Origin: Blepharisma stoltei
Taxonomy: Eukaryota; Ciliophora; Heterotrichea; Heterotrichida; Blepharismidae
Assembly (NCBI GenBank): GCA_914767885.1
Contig: CAJZBQ010000001.1
Location: 496,001-560,000 of the forward strand
Direction of reading: 5' to 3'
DNA: 64,000 nt
A model generated the notes under the pieces. The model was not told the DNA's origin, ran no database searches, and was given only the letters and a program-made list of their open reading frames with translations. Below, in pieces: positions 45,682-56,586 of the stretch (positions within the stretch are counted from its first letter, which is position 1; every line of letters begins with the position of its first letter). The position numbers and the translations under genes were made by a program.

Positions 45682-46647
45682 ATGACATGGTATTCCCATT
45701 CCCCTTTAAACTGGTGCGCAAAAGAAGAGTACGTTCGTCAATCCTCTTATGAAATCACCTCAGCCCAAGCCTTAAATTCGATTATCGACAATGTAAATAA
45801 CCTCATCGCAATTCTAAAAGACCCTACCGACACAACTTCTCTCCGAGCTGGTAAATTTTATATAGATTTATCCAAACTAGAGCACGAAAAAGTCAGCAAA
45901 TACGTAGTCGAGGCTTCCCAAGCACTTATGAAGATCGCATCTGATTACAATGTCCCTTTTCATACCTCAATTATCACAACACTCCTAAAGCCAGAAGAAG
46001 AACCGAAAATATCAACACCCCAAACGAATCACCTAGTTTCTTCTTTTAACGTCAAAGAAGAAATTTCCGTCTTCCCAGCTCTCAAAGAACATAAACAATT
46101 TGTAGAGGTTACCCCTCCCGTTGATAATGAGTGCATAGCAATTGGAAGGGCCTTTAACACTTTAGAAGAAGCAGCCCAGGCTTTTCAAGATTACGCGCTT
46201 AAATGTGGATTTAACATCTGTAAAGGAAATAGCAAGAAAGATGTCTACCAAGAATATGCCTGCTCTGCGAGAGGGAAAGTCAGAATGAGAAAGATCCAAG
46301 ATCAATCAAAGAGGAGAAACAGAAAAAGTATCAAGAAAATGTGCAAATGCCATATCATACTGAGACTAAAAGCAAATGTGTGGGTCATCACTATGAGGAA
46401 ACTTCAACACACACATGATTTATTGACAATAGACGAAATCAAAAAAACAGCAAAAAACAGATATATACCTGAAGACATCAAAGAAAGAGCTGTGAAGATG
46501 TATAATGATGGAGAAACCCCAGCGAAAATCCAATACCAGTTAGAAAGTGAGCTCGGAGACCTCTGCACGTGGTCTATGAAAGATTTATACAATATGCTTT
46601 ATAGAAACAAAGACCCATCTATCCAGGAGTCTTCTGATAGCTCTTAA
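45682..46647 (+). CDS. FAR1-type DNA-binding protein
   Basis: 321 residues. The middle-to-late part is a FAR1/WRKY-GCM-like zinc domain: FNTLEEAAQAFQDYALKCGF, YACSARGKVR, MCKCHIILRLKANVWVITM and LQHTHDL give the C-C-H-H pattern. In plants and elsewhere this domain came from Mutator-type transposases. Here no transposase catalytic core is present, so a domesticated transcription factor is likely. C-terminal helical segment EDIKERAVKMYNDGETPAKI may be a second DNA-binding helix. ATG 45682, TAA 46645; no insert. Confidence 0.8.
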   Translation: MTWYSHSPLNWCAKEEYVRQSSYEITSAQALNSIIDNVNNLIAILKDPTDTTSLRAGKFYIDLSKLEHEKVSKYVVEASQALMKIASDYNVPFHTSIITTLLKPEEEPKISTPQTNHLVSSFNVKEEISVFPALKEHKQFVEVTPPVDNECIAIGRAFNTLEEAAQAFQDYALKCGFNICKGNSKKDVYQEYACSARGKVRMRKIQDQSKRRNRKSIKKMCKCHIILRLKANVWVITMRKLQHTHDLLTIDEIKKTAKNRYIPEDIKERAVKMYNDGETPAKIQYQLESELGDLCTWSMKDLYNMLYRNKDPSIQESSDSS

Positions 46648-46782
46648 ATGGTCTGTTTGAGATAAATATAATATAATCTAATATAATTTCCTCAAAATTC
46701 CTATTCTTCCATTTCAATGATTGTTACCTCTCGTATAATCACCATAATAAGATTTTGATACATAATAATTTTCCACCAATAA

Positions 46783-47244
46783 ATGTCTTTGATTACAAGA
46801 GAAGCCGGCAAAGTAAGACTTATCATTGGGAATTACGCGTTATTAAGGAGAAGCTTTACAAAGAATGATATAGAAACGTTTGCATCTGTTATAGGAGATC
46901 GAGATTTGGTACACTTTGATAGCTCGGCTGCAGCCAAACTTGGCTTTAATGCAAATTTTGTTTATGGGATGATGTCAGCTTCACTAATAACAAAATTATT
47001 TAGACAGACTTTTCCTGGTGCTGCTTACTTATCACAGACATTGAATTTCACTGCACCTGTGTATGTGGATGAAGAAGTCGAAACTAAGGCGATTATTGAA
47101 GGACTAGAGGTTTCAAAGTCTTCCAAGATAAAATGCTTTTTATCTACAACTGTGGAGAAGGTGGAACAGAAGACAATTGCAGTAAAAGGGAATGCTATTT
47201 TGCTCCTACACCCTGATTTCGCTGAAATCGTAAAGAATGATTAG
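46783..47244 (+). CDS. MaoC-like (R)-hydratase, hot-dog fold
   Basis: 153 residues. FTKNDIETFASVIGDRDLVH followed by HFDSSAAAKLGF and FVYGMMSASLITKLF match MaoC-type enoyl/3-hydroxyacyl hydratases; Asp and His in GDRDLVHFD are the catalytic pair. Size fits a single-domain enzyme such as mitochondrial HTD2 (fatty acid synthesis type II). No obvious targeting peptide beyond a basic start. Same strand as the FAR1-type gene, 135 bp downstream. Confidence 0.88.
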   Translation: MSLITREAGKVRLIIGNYALLRRSFTKNDIETFASVIGDRDLVHFDSSAAAKLGFNANFVYGMMSASLITKLFRQTFPGAAYLSQTLNFTAPVYVDEEVETKAIIEGLEVSKSSKIKCFLSTTVEKVEQKTIAVKGNAILLLHPDFAEIVKND

Positions 47245-47528
47245 AGTAAATTAATCGAACAATTATTAAAATAGCCTTATTATCAAATAAATGAACTTTC
47301 TAAAATGATAGAAAATATTTTCCTAAGAGATATTCAGATATACATAATTTGTTCAGTAAAAAAGATGGTCTGGCAAAACCAAAATTACTTCAATAAAAAT
47401 TTACCATAATAAAAATTTATGTCCTAAGGATAATAAAGAGATTTTGTGAAGACAATTTTGAATAAATGGAGACTAACAGATTTCAAATTCACCATATTCA
47501 TTCGTAGTAATAATTAATAAATAGCCAA

Positions 47529-48038
47529 ATGTCAACAACCCTTATCCCAAACTTTGAATGCATAACTAATTCCCAGGAGTTTAACTACTGCTGCGAGTTA
47601 TGCGGGATTGGCTTTGACACTCCTCTTCAGCTAAGAGATCATTTAATTAAAGATTTCGAGCTTGATACAGATTCGATTTCCTTTTTGCAGTTTAGGTTAG
47701 GTTTAGGCTATGAGACACACACTGTAGGATCTCCCAAATCAGCTGACTCGTGTTCCACGACCGAGTCAGAATGTGACGAGGTTGAATGCCCAACCTGTGG
47801 GAAATTCTTCAAAGGCCATAAAGGACTTCAACAACACATAGGAAAAGCTCACTCTAGTAAAGAAAAAGGAGTAACCTGCAGCATATGCCACAAGACTTTC
47901 AAGCATCAGCATGCTTTGACTTTTCATGATCGTCAAGTTCACCAAAAGGCAACAAGAGTAACTTGTGGAATATGCGGCGCATCTGTTTACAACAAATATA
48001 TGCTTAGCAAGCATATTAGTAAACAACACCCTGCATAA
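47529..48038 (+). CDS. C2H2 zinc-finger protein
   Basis: 169 residues with four C2H2-like fingers: CCELCGIGF...LRDH (degenerate end), CPTCGKFFKGHKGLQQHIGKAH, CSICHKTFKHQHALTFHDRQVH and CGICGASVYNKYMLSKHISKQH (each listed in brief). Acidic Ser-rich spacer between finger 1 and the rest. Probably nucleic-acid binding; target unknown. Confidence 0.88.
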   Translation: MSTTLIPNFECITNSQEFNYCCELCGIGFDTPLQLRDHLIKDFELDTDSISFLQFRLGLGYETHTVGSPKSADSCSTTESECDEVECPTCGKFFKGHKGLQQHIGKAHSSKEKGVTCSICHKTFKHQHALTFHDRQVHQKATRVTCGICGASVYNKYMLSKHISKQHPA

Positions 48039-49138
48039 ATGTACATACTATAAATAAGTATAAATACATATGTATATACCCTAAAATTGTGTGAGAAAAC
48101 GGTAAATAAAATTAAGATCAGAATACTGATATTAAGAACTTTGGTTTGCCTAGAGAAAGGTAACGAAAAAAGGTTCAAATAGGTTATAAATTTTGAATCT
48201 GAGGATAAAAACTGCTGAATTGTTATATTATTTGAATACGAATTGGAAGGTTATTTATCATAAAAGAAAAATATAAAGGAAATTTTAAGGAGATTTGAAG
48301 ATTTAGGTTAAGGAAAGAGAATTATAAGAGAAGTAGCTGAAAAAGATAACAGAAGATTTTTTTATTGAAAATTTTTAACAATTATTTTGAATTTTAATCA
48401 GTCAAGTGACGCCATTTTATTGTTAGGCTAAAAATGGTATTCTATGTAACCTCCAAGTATCATTTTTATTGCTTATACTTTTTGAAAAATTATACCCAAA
48501 AAATGCTTTGGAAGATTTTAAAAATCCTAAATTAGGAGCTTTTTATTATATTATATAATTTATACCTTTAAATTATTTTAAATATTTTGCTTGATACTGT
48601 TGATTGTTCTACTAAAATCATTTAATATGTATTTTCATCATATTTGGAATATAAGGAAAAACTGATGACAAGTCTAATTAAACATATTATAATTTTTTGA
48701 TAATGATAGAAAAATTCAGAATTCCAAGGAAAATATAATTATAATCATATACATGAACATAAATAAATATATAATTCATGTATTAATAAATGATGAAATA
48801 ATAATTTCTAAAAGATTTTAATAGCTTGCTTAAATTAAATTAAAAGCCATTTTTGCAAATAAAAATCTGAGCATAACTATTATTCATGCAGCTTTCATCG
48901 CATTCCCAGTTAAATTCTGGCCTATATTTTACAAATTAGTCCATCTATTTGATCTTTTCAATCTTTTAAAACTCTCTATATCAATATTTTAATAAATTTA
49001 TATTTTGAACTAGTTTTACTATTGCTAGCTATTATTATCGCTCCCGTGCTATCAGCTTATGCTATTTGAAAGAATTTGCATTCTAGACATTTCTATAGTG
49101 CATTATTCACTGAATAGGTTTTTATTAGATATATAATA
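48039..49138. other. 1.1-kb AT-rich spacer, nothing recognised
   Basis: No coding signal, no MITE motif, no palindrome of note. Candidate promoter region for the anoctamin gene lies at its right end. Confidence 0.6.
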
Positions 49139-52100
49139 ATGGCTGAAGGAGAGTCAGCACCACTGCTTTCAAGATCAAACGTTGACAAGGATTTAGTCTA
49201 TGTGCTTCTTTTTAAACATCCTTTTGATGAGAAAAACCATGACTGGCTTAAGAAAAAGAAAACAATCAAAAAAGCAGTGAAACAATTTTTACGCATTTTC
49301 AAGACAACCCCAAGTGATACCTCAAAAAGCTCTAAGGTCATCCACCGCTTCAAACACCAAATTTCATGGCTTTCAAAGTTCGAGACTGAGCCAAAATCTG
49401 AAATAACTAATGAAGATTTTCTAACCTCAACCATTTCTGCAATCTTATATGATCTTGAGCATCTCGTCGGTTTAAGATACTCCCTTTTCTCCTCTCGTGA
49501 CAAAGATGAGATCTTCTGTAAGCTCTACACTACTGAAAAATGGCTAAAAATCAAGGCAAAAGAAATTTCTTACAACTTGCAGCTTCGTGATCTGGCAACA
49601 CCTGAAGAAATTGAAAAGGATCCTTTTAACTCCCCCCTAAAGATAGCAAAACCATTGAGAAATCCCTATTTTTTGCCAAAAAACACACCCTCCGTGAACG
49701 AACAAAGATATTTTATGAAAAAAAAATTGATATATACATGATAATTAGTATTGAAATCTCTAGCTAATTTTGGTTAATTTTAAACGACTTATAGGCCCTT
49801 CCTATAGATGGCGCGCAATGCGCCATCTATAGGAAAGGCCTATACATTTTAATATAAACTTTAAAAATTAATAAATATCTGTTTTGAATTGGTATCTTTT
49901 TAAATATCGCTAAAACATTTATATATAATTTTTTAAAAAATAAAAAATTAGCCCCTCTCCGTGAGCAAACAATTTTTTTTGTTCGCTCATGGAGGAGGAG
50001 AGTAAGAAATATCCACCATATGCTGATTATGAAGTAGACCAAGACGAGTACGCAGAAGAGATCGAAAGTGTGTTTAAGCATTTCGATTATAATGACAATG
50101 AAGTAAAGCAAGGAGAAACTGGGTCACTTTTCATGTACAATGATAAGGTTAGGATAGTTAAAAATATCCTTCTCCAATACTTTGACTTTAACCAGATGCA
50201 AGATTATGAAGTTTTAAATGAAGATTTCTGCGTTCATAATGAAGAAATCCTAGCTGGCCTCAAAAAAGACTGGGCAAGAGTCGGTGCGCTATTTAAAGCT
50301 CAACCACTTAATAGGATCCGCAATTATTTCGGCGAAAAAGTTTCCCTCTATTTCGCCTGGATGAGATGCTACAATTGTTTTATGATTTTTGCAGCCGTTT
50401 TTGGCCTAGCTCTCTTTATATTACAATTAACATTAGAAAGCGACCAAAAACTTTTACTTCAAATTTTCACAGTAGCCTTTTCTATTTATTTGTCATTTTG
50501 GGCAGCATTTTTCGACCAAATTTGGATCCGCAGCGAAAAAAACTATGCTTGGCAATGGGGAACTATAGGATTTGAACAAGAAGAAGACCAGAGAGGAGAA
50601 TTTAAAGGCGAATTTGGTAGAGATGAGGTAACTGGGCTTATGAAAAAGCACAGAGAAAAGTCAGATAACTATAAGATCAGACAACTATTCAGCTACAGCG
50701 TTGCATGTGTATTTGTTATCTGCGTTATTGCAGCTGTGATTGGAATTTTCATATTTAGAGCTGCCAATAAAACACAGTCTTGGAGCCCACAAGTTTGCGG
50801 ACTGTTAAATGCTATTCAAATTAGAATCATGAACATTGTATATGGAAAAGTTGCGCAGTTCTTAAACAGCTGGGAGAATCATGAGACAGAAACTGAGTAC
50901 AATGATAACCTGGCAGTAAAGCTTTTCCTATTTAAATTCGTGAACTCTTATATTTCACTGTTTTACATTGCATTTCTCAAAGATTATATTGATGAATGCA
51001 AGCCAGACTGCATGACTGAGCTTTCCACACAATTAGCTTTCATTTTCATAGTAAACTTATCCTTAAATGTAGTTGAACTTGGCCTTCCTTGGTTTAAGCA
51101 CAAGCTAGCAGTATGGAAAGAGAACAGAAAAGTCAAACAAATGAAAGCAGATGATGACTCTATTAGAGAGTATATGGGACCTATTGAGTCACAAGCTAAA
51201 TTTGAAGATTACGAATCGCCATTAGACGATTACATGGAAATGGCTATCCAATTCGGCTATGTCGCTTTATTCTGCTCAGCATTCCCTATTCTTCCATTTT
51301 TAGCTTTAATAGAAATCACCTTACTTCCCAATTGATGAGCGATTAAAAACACTTGTTAATTTTTTAGGATTTTAAAAATATAGATTTGTAACTCCCCCCC
51401 CCCCTCCGTGAGCGAACAAAAAAATTTTGTTCGCTCACGGAGGGGGGTTAATTTTTTTTTTTTTAAAAAAAATTTATATATAAATTTTATAAAAAATATT
51501 TTTTTCGAAATTTTAAAAAAAATCCTAATTTGCAAAAATTGGGAAGCAAATATTAATTTAATTTGCAAAATTTATGTTTTAAAACGCAATTTGTTTAAAA
51601 TTAAACAGAATTAGCTCTAGATTTCATTATACTAATTATCACTTATATATCAAAATTTTTTTCCATTAAAATTTTTTCTATTAAAAAAATTTTTGTTCAC
51701 TCACGGAGGGTGGGTTTTTGGTCAAAAAATGGCGATTTTTCTAATGGTTTTGTTCGCTCACGGAGGGGGGGGGGAGTAAGTAAATATAAATAATTTAATC
51801 TTATGACTAGTATAGTGGCCTAAGACTTATTGCCTGGCCTATATCCGCAAACTCACAAATTTATCAAGCTCATCTACACCTATTTCTTGTCCGATATAGT
51901 AAGTCTAAGTTGTTTAAAATTAAATAGAATTTAACTGAGATCTCGTTATTATAATCATTAATTATATATAAAATTATTATGTTTATAAATTTTTATGTTA
52001 AAAATTGTTTGCCCATAATCAAAGTTGGAGTTAGAAATCCGTGTCGACGCCTGGAAGCTTTGCTGCTTAACCAAACGACCATTCCCTCACCGTGCTGAAG

Positions 52101-52471
52101 ACATCGGTGTCTGGCGAGCTATTTTGGTAACAATTGCTTATGCAGGTTCAATTAGCAACGCTGCCTTAGTCGTTTTTACATCAGGAATTTTTGATGAAGA
52201 CAGCTATGATAAATATGAATTACTGTTGATCTTTATCGGGTTGGAGCATATTTTGCTATTCTCCAAGTTCATTATTTCTGTCATTATCCCTGATGTCCCT
52301 GCATCTGTAGAAGATGGCCAAGTTTGGGGTAAAAGAATGGTTAAAGAAATAATGTACCTTAGAACTGAAGAAACCCATGGTAGAAAAGCCCAAGAAAATA
52401 CTGCTGGTGACCAAGTGACGAACCAAGATATCATACTCAAAATAGGTATGATTAAATACTATGAAGACTAA
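49139..52471 (+). CDS. Anoctamin/TMEM16-family membrane protein, split by two IESs
   Basis: Calcium-gated channel or lipid scramblase family. N-terminal cytosolic domain, then about ten membrane helices: IRNYFGEKVSLYFAWMRCYN at the start, FVNSYISLFYIAFLKDYI, and FGYVALFCSAFPILPFLALI. The typical C-terminal RVDAWKLC...RPFPHRAEDIGVW follows. First IES 49627-50005; removal joins EIEKDPF to KKYPPYADYEVD. Second IES 51321-52033; cutting TTA to TTA joins LALIEITL to EIRVDAWKLC, exactly the family pattern. Stop TAA 52469. The ubiquitin protease gene starts 35 bp on. Confidence 0.9.
49627..50005 (-). mobile_element. MITE-A copy 9, diverged (IES in anoctamin gene) with nested hairpin
   Basis: TAA-flanked, reverse. 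End motifs mutated (CTCCGTGAACGAACAAAG). Interrupted by the 55-bp hairpin at 49790-49844. Excision restores the reading frame. Confidence 0.87.
49790..49844. repeat. 55-bp near-perfect hairpin nested in a MITE
   Basis: Arms of about 25 bp (TATAGGCC...TTCCTATAGATGGCGC) around GCAAT, one base unpaired. GC-rich compared with the MITE, TA at both ends. No counterpart in other MITE-A copies, so it was inserted later. Confidence 0.85.
51321..52033. mobile_element. Old MITE-A-like IES holding a young MITE-A
   Basis: TTA-flanked with tips CTTCCCAATTG and CAAAGTTGGAG. The right half (from about 51909) is recognisably a decayed MITE-A core (TTGTTTAAAATTAAATAGAA, compare AAATTAAACAGAATTAGCTC). A young copy (51389-51779) sits inside it. 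Removal of the whole insert restores the anoctamin. Confidence 0.78.
51389..51779 (+). mobile_element. MITE-A copy 10 (young, nested)
   Basis: Consensus-like, TAA-flanked, forward, inserted into the older element at 51321-52033. Confidence 0.93.
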
Positions 52472-52505
52472 AATAATTATTTAGCTCATATATATAGAAT
52501 TAAAT

Positions 52506-54671
52506 ATGATTGGAAAATTCGAACAGGCTGGCAATATTTATCCGAATAGAAACTTTAAATGAAGGACTGGACTGCAAAACTTAGGAAATACATGCTATAT
52601 GAATGCAGCAGTGCAGTGCCTAAGCAAAGTTAAGCCTATCAAAAGGTTTTTCAGAAAGCAGCAGGTTGATATGCAAGATAGAGAGCAGGATGGGTATAAC
52701 TATAAGTAATTCCTACTTAGGCTGCTTGAAGAATTTCAGAAATTGATTATATTTTTATGAGAAGGCTATCCTATGCTTTCACCTAACTCCCCCCCCCCCT
52801 CCGTGAGCGAACAAAACCATTAGAAAAATCGCCATTTTTTGACCAAAAACCCACCCTCCGTGAGTGAACAAAAATATTTTTAATAGAAAAAATTTTAATG
52901 GAAAAAAAATTTTGATATATAAGTGATAATTAGTATAATGAAATCTAGAGCTAATTCTGTTTAATTTTAAACAAATTGCGTTTTTTAAAACATAAAATTT
53001 TGCAAATTAAATTAATATTTGCTTCCCAATTTTTGCAAATTAGGATTTTTTTAAATTTCGAAAAAAAAATATTTTTTTATAAAATTTATATATAAATTTT
53101 TTTTAAAAAAAAAAAATTAACCCCCCTCCGTGAGCGAACAAATTTTTTTTGTTCGCTCACGGAGGGGGGGGGGGGGAGTAAGTTAATTTTTAAAAATTAA
53201 TCTGGCCATAAACTAACTAGCCACTATAGCTTATGCACCTTAATAGATCTCTATACCCCAGTAGAATACCGACCAGAAAAAATATGGTGCAGGGCACCTG
53301 TCTTATACAGTATAAGTCTGATTAGGTACCTTAAAACCATAAACGGAGACTTGTCATTTTCGTTTTTACTTTTCAAAAAGCTGACAAGTACAAATTAATT
53401 TTGGAAATTAAAATGAATGGCCAATAATGATCTAAATAATTTCAGGGACTATAGCCTTCGCCTCATCTTGGCTCCAAGAATAGCAGCCTCCATAGCTCTG
53501 AGTTAGAATAAGAAAAATAGAAGGTTGCCAATTTTGATTCCCGATCTGAAAACCTGTTCAAGGATTCAGCTCCCTAGGGCAGAGCCCCATCTCCAGGGTC
53601 TCTAGATGGTCCTAATAATGTGGTATGCTAAACCTGTTTATTTCATCTGGCAGGGATAGGAAAACCTTCGAGACAAACCAAACTTCCATCTTCGGCAGGC
53701 ATCCCCGAATCTGAAGGCCTGCTTCAAAAAGGGACAAAAGCTCTATTTTCAGCCTCATCTGGATGGGTCATACCTGATCATAGGGAGTGCGCCTCAGAGT
53801 TCAATTTCTATCAATTTTACCATTTTATTTCTCTCCTCCACCTAAGGAATTTGTAAATCAGGCTTATACTTTATGCCCAGACTATCGACCTAAAACCCAG
53901 CAAGACTCCCAAGAATTTTTACGATTTTTATTAGATAGCATAGACTCTACACTTCGCCATATCACAGGCTCATCTATAATATCAGATACATTTGTAGGGA
54001 CAATAGAATGCAAAACAACATGCAGAGGTTGCAAATCTGTATCCACCAGAGACGAATCATTTTTGGATCTCTCTCTTGCAATCCCTTCAGAAATTTCCCC
54101 AAAATCATATGATATGATGGAGTGAAAAGACAAAAGCTACATGGAAGAGGCTAAAAATTCATGGTTTAATCAAGTAAAAAGGTAAAAAAAAGTTAGCTAT
54201 TTTTGAAAAGGTGGAGGGAATATAATTTCTATTTATGATTGCTTAATACATCATTTTAAGCCTGAAGTCCTTAATCAAGAGGATAATTTGTATTATTGTA
54301 GCCAATGTGAAAGCAAAAATGAAGCAAACCAAGAGCATAAAATTAAAAAACTCCCTCAAATATTGATAATAAATTTGAAAAGATTCAAATATGCATATTG
54401 AGGCTCAAAAGTTTCTACTTATGTTCAAATACCTTTTAAACTAAACTTATCCCAGTTTAGCTGTGATGAAGGAAGCCAAAAATATCAATTGATTGCAGTG
54501 ATGCAGCACTATGGCGCGATATGAAAAGGGCATTATATCGCCTACTGTAAAGACACGAAGAGAAATAAATGGTTTGAGTACGATGATTTAAGAGTCAGAG
54601 AGGTTTCAGAAAGTGACATTGTAAATGCACAGGTCTATATAGCTTTTTATGAAAAAACTGAAAAAATTTAA
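52506..54671 (+). CDS. Ubiquitin C-terminal hydrolase (USP family), composite IES and two introns
   Basis: Cysteine protease removing ubiquitin. Cys box [32 protein letters not shown], two zinc Cys pairs ([13 protein letters not shown]), [11 protein letters not shown] and the His box [14 protein letters not shown]. Introns of 15 nt at 52706-52720 and 54182-54196, each carrying a stop. A composite insert 52784-53845 must be removed to join GYPMLSP to [19 protein letters not shown] is Trp in several places (FKWRTG, FLWEGYP, AIWKGH). ATG 52506, TAA 54669. Compact USP core only. Confidence 0.88.
52706..52720 (+). other. 15-nt intron
   Basis: GTAATTCCTACTTAG in the ubiquitin protease gene; contains TAA in the original frame. 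Confidence 0.88.
52784..53181 (-). mobile_element. MITE-A copy 11 (reverse, part of composite IES)
   Basis: Near-consensus, TAA-flanked. It sits at the left border of the R2-like insert, in the duplicated target itself (CACCTAAG). Confidence 0.92.
53182..53836 (+). mobile_element. R2 retroelement-like copy (in ubiquitin protease gene)
   Basis: About 650 bp with an imperfect 10-bp target duplication (TYCACCTAAG; left copy now split by the MITE, right copy 53837-53846). The right 400 bp match the insert at 60523-60905 (CATCTTGGCTCCAA, CATCTGGCAGGGA, GGCCTGCTTCAAAAAGG). End: CAGAGTTCAATTT...CATTTTATTT. Non-coding, GC-richer. Confidence 0.75.
54182..54196 (+). other. 15-nt intron
   Basis: GTAAAAAAAAGTTAG in the ubiquitin protease gene; removal joins NQVKS to YFWKGGGN. 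Confidence 0.85.
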
Positions 54672-54720
54672 AGGGTTTGGATTTAAATCTTTATAAATTT
54701 AATCCAATTATATTTATTGG

Positions 54721-56579
54721 TTAATGCTTTTGAGCAAGCACTCTTTGATATCCTTCTAAGGTCTCAATATTTCTGACTGACTCTACTGGATTTTTCCTAG
54801 CTCCAGGGTGCTCAGCCCAATACTTATTAATCCTGTCTTCCATTTCTGTTCTGAAATTCTTAATCAGTCCTTGCACAGGCCATGCTGCTGCATCTCCTAA
54901 AGCACAAATGGTATGGCCTTCAATCTGCCTTGTCAATTCTTCCAGCATGTCAATTTCAGCGTAGTCTGCGTTACCATACTTGATTCTGGTCAAAATATCA
55001 ACAAGCCATGTAGTTCCTTCCCTGCAAGGAGTGCATTGTCCACATGATTCATGCTTGTAAAATTTAGATAACCTTAAAATGCAGTCAATCACCCAATTAA
55101 CTTTATTTAACTAACATCTAGTTCAGCTCTAGTTGCAAGTGGGTGAGACGCATTTTTTTTTTTACTCTCGAGCTTATATCGGACCCTCGCAGTCCGACTC
55201 GCTCCTCCTAGTCTCTGTGAAGCCGTTTTGGAATGCAGGAGTACGGAAGCACTAGTGGCTTGGCGTGTTACCTTGTTCTATCTGACTTTCCTCTAGCGCC
55301 TGTTCGGACTAAAGTTCCTACCTTTTATATCAGCTGTGTAAATAGATGAAGCACAATACGCAAGGTGGGTGAAATATAAAACTGCTCGAGATTTTCTCCT
55401 CTTGTACAGAAACCCACGTGTAAAAATCTAACCCTATAATAATAAAATTTGTTGTGAGGGAAAAGGAATATACAGAGTGAATTACTTTTCCATCCGAAGC
55501 CATTTTATTTGCCTTAAAATGCAGTCAATAATGTCGACTGATTTGTCTATAACGATAACAGCTGCCGTACCCAGACCAGACTGGACTTCTCTTAGAGCAT
55601 CGTAGTCCATAAGGACAGTTTCACATATTCTTTTAGGTAAAATAGGCACTGAAGAGCCTCCAGGGATGATACCAAGGAGATTATCCCACCCTCCTTTGAC
55701 GCCTCCACAATGCCTGTCTATAAGTTCTTTTAGAGGAATTGACATTTCTTCTTCTACTGTGCAAGGATTGTTGACATGGCCTGATATACAATATAACTTG
55801 GTTCCAGCGTTGCCTTTTCTGCCAAATGAGCTGAACCAGCCTGCTCCTCTTCTCATAATTGTAGGGACAACTGAAACAGTTTCAACATTAGTGACTGTAG
55901 TTGGGCAGCCATACAAACCCATGTTGGCTGGGAATGGTGGCTTCATTCTTGGCTTTCCTTGTTTGCCTTCTAAACTTTCTAATAAAGCACTTTCTTCACC
56001 ACAGATATAAGCTCCAGCTCCTCTATGCAAATAAATATCATAATCGATGCCAGATCCACATGCATTTTTACCTAAAAATCCTCCAGCATAGGCTTCATCA
56101 ATTGCAGCTTGGATTACATTTGCTTCGTGCCAAAATTCTCCTCTCATATAGATATATCCAGCTCTAGCTCTCATAGCAGTGCCTACAATTAGCATGCCCT
56201 CAAGCAGCTTATGAGGATCATGTCTCAAAATTTCTCTATCTTTACAAGTCCCAGGCTCAGACTCATCAGCGTTGACTACTAAATATGAAGTTCTCCCATC
56301 TGATTTTTTCGGCATAAACGAGTATTTTAACCCTGAAGGGAAGCCAGCTCCTCCACGCCCACGAAGTCCACTATCTTTGATTTCTTGGATCAGCCAATCT
56401 GGACCCATTGACAGAATATCTTTGGTTTGATGCCAATCTCCACGTTTTTGTGCACCTTTCAGCATTGGGTCTCCATCTTTGTAGAGGTTTGTAAATATTC
56501 TGTCTTGGTCTTTTAAGCCTCCATATGTGCGCTCTGCAAAGGATCTCTTAAGTAAACCTCTTGTGAATCTTCCAAGCAT
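54721..56579 (-). CDS. NDUFV1: Complex I 51-kDa flavoprotein subunit NDUFV1, R2 inserted
   Basis: NADH-oxidising subunit of mitochondrial complex I. Targeting peptide ([20 protein letters not shown]), FMN/NADH motif [45 protein letters not shown], and the 4Fe-4S ligands [13 protein letters not shown] plus TICALGD. R2 insert 55090-55511 lies between DIIDCILR and [12 protein letters not shown]; removal at the 18-bp duplicate restores the family sequence. ATG 56579 lies only 7 bp from a MITE-A copy, so its promoter or 5' leader depends on MITE removal. TAA at 54721. Confidence 0.95.
55090..55511 (+). mobile_element. R2 retroelement-like insert with 18-bp target duplication
   Basis: 422 bp flanked by CCTTAAAATGCAGTCAAT (55072-55089, 55512-55529). 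Ends CAGAGTGAATTAC...CATTTTATTTG as in the copies at 53182 and 60523. Contains a T-run near its left end and GC-rich segments. No coding. Confidence 0.85.
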
Positions 56580-56586
56580 TTTTTAT

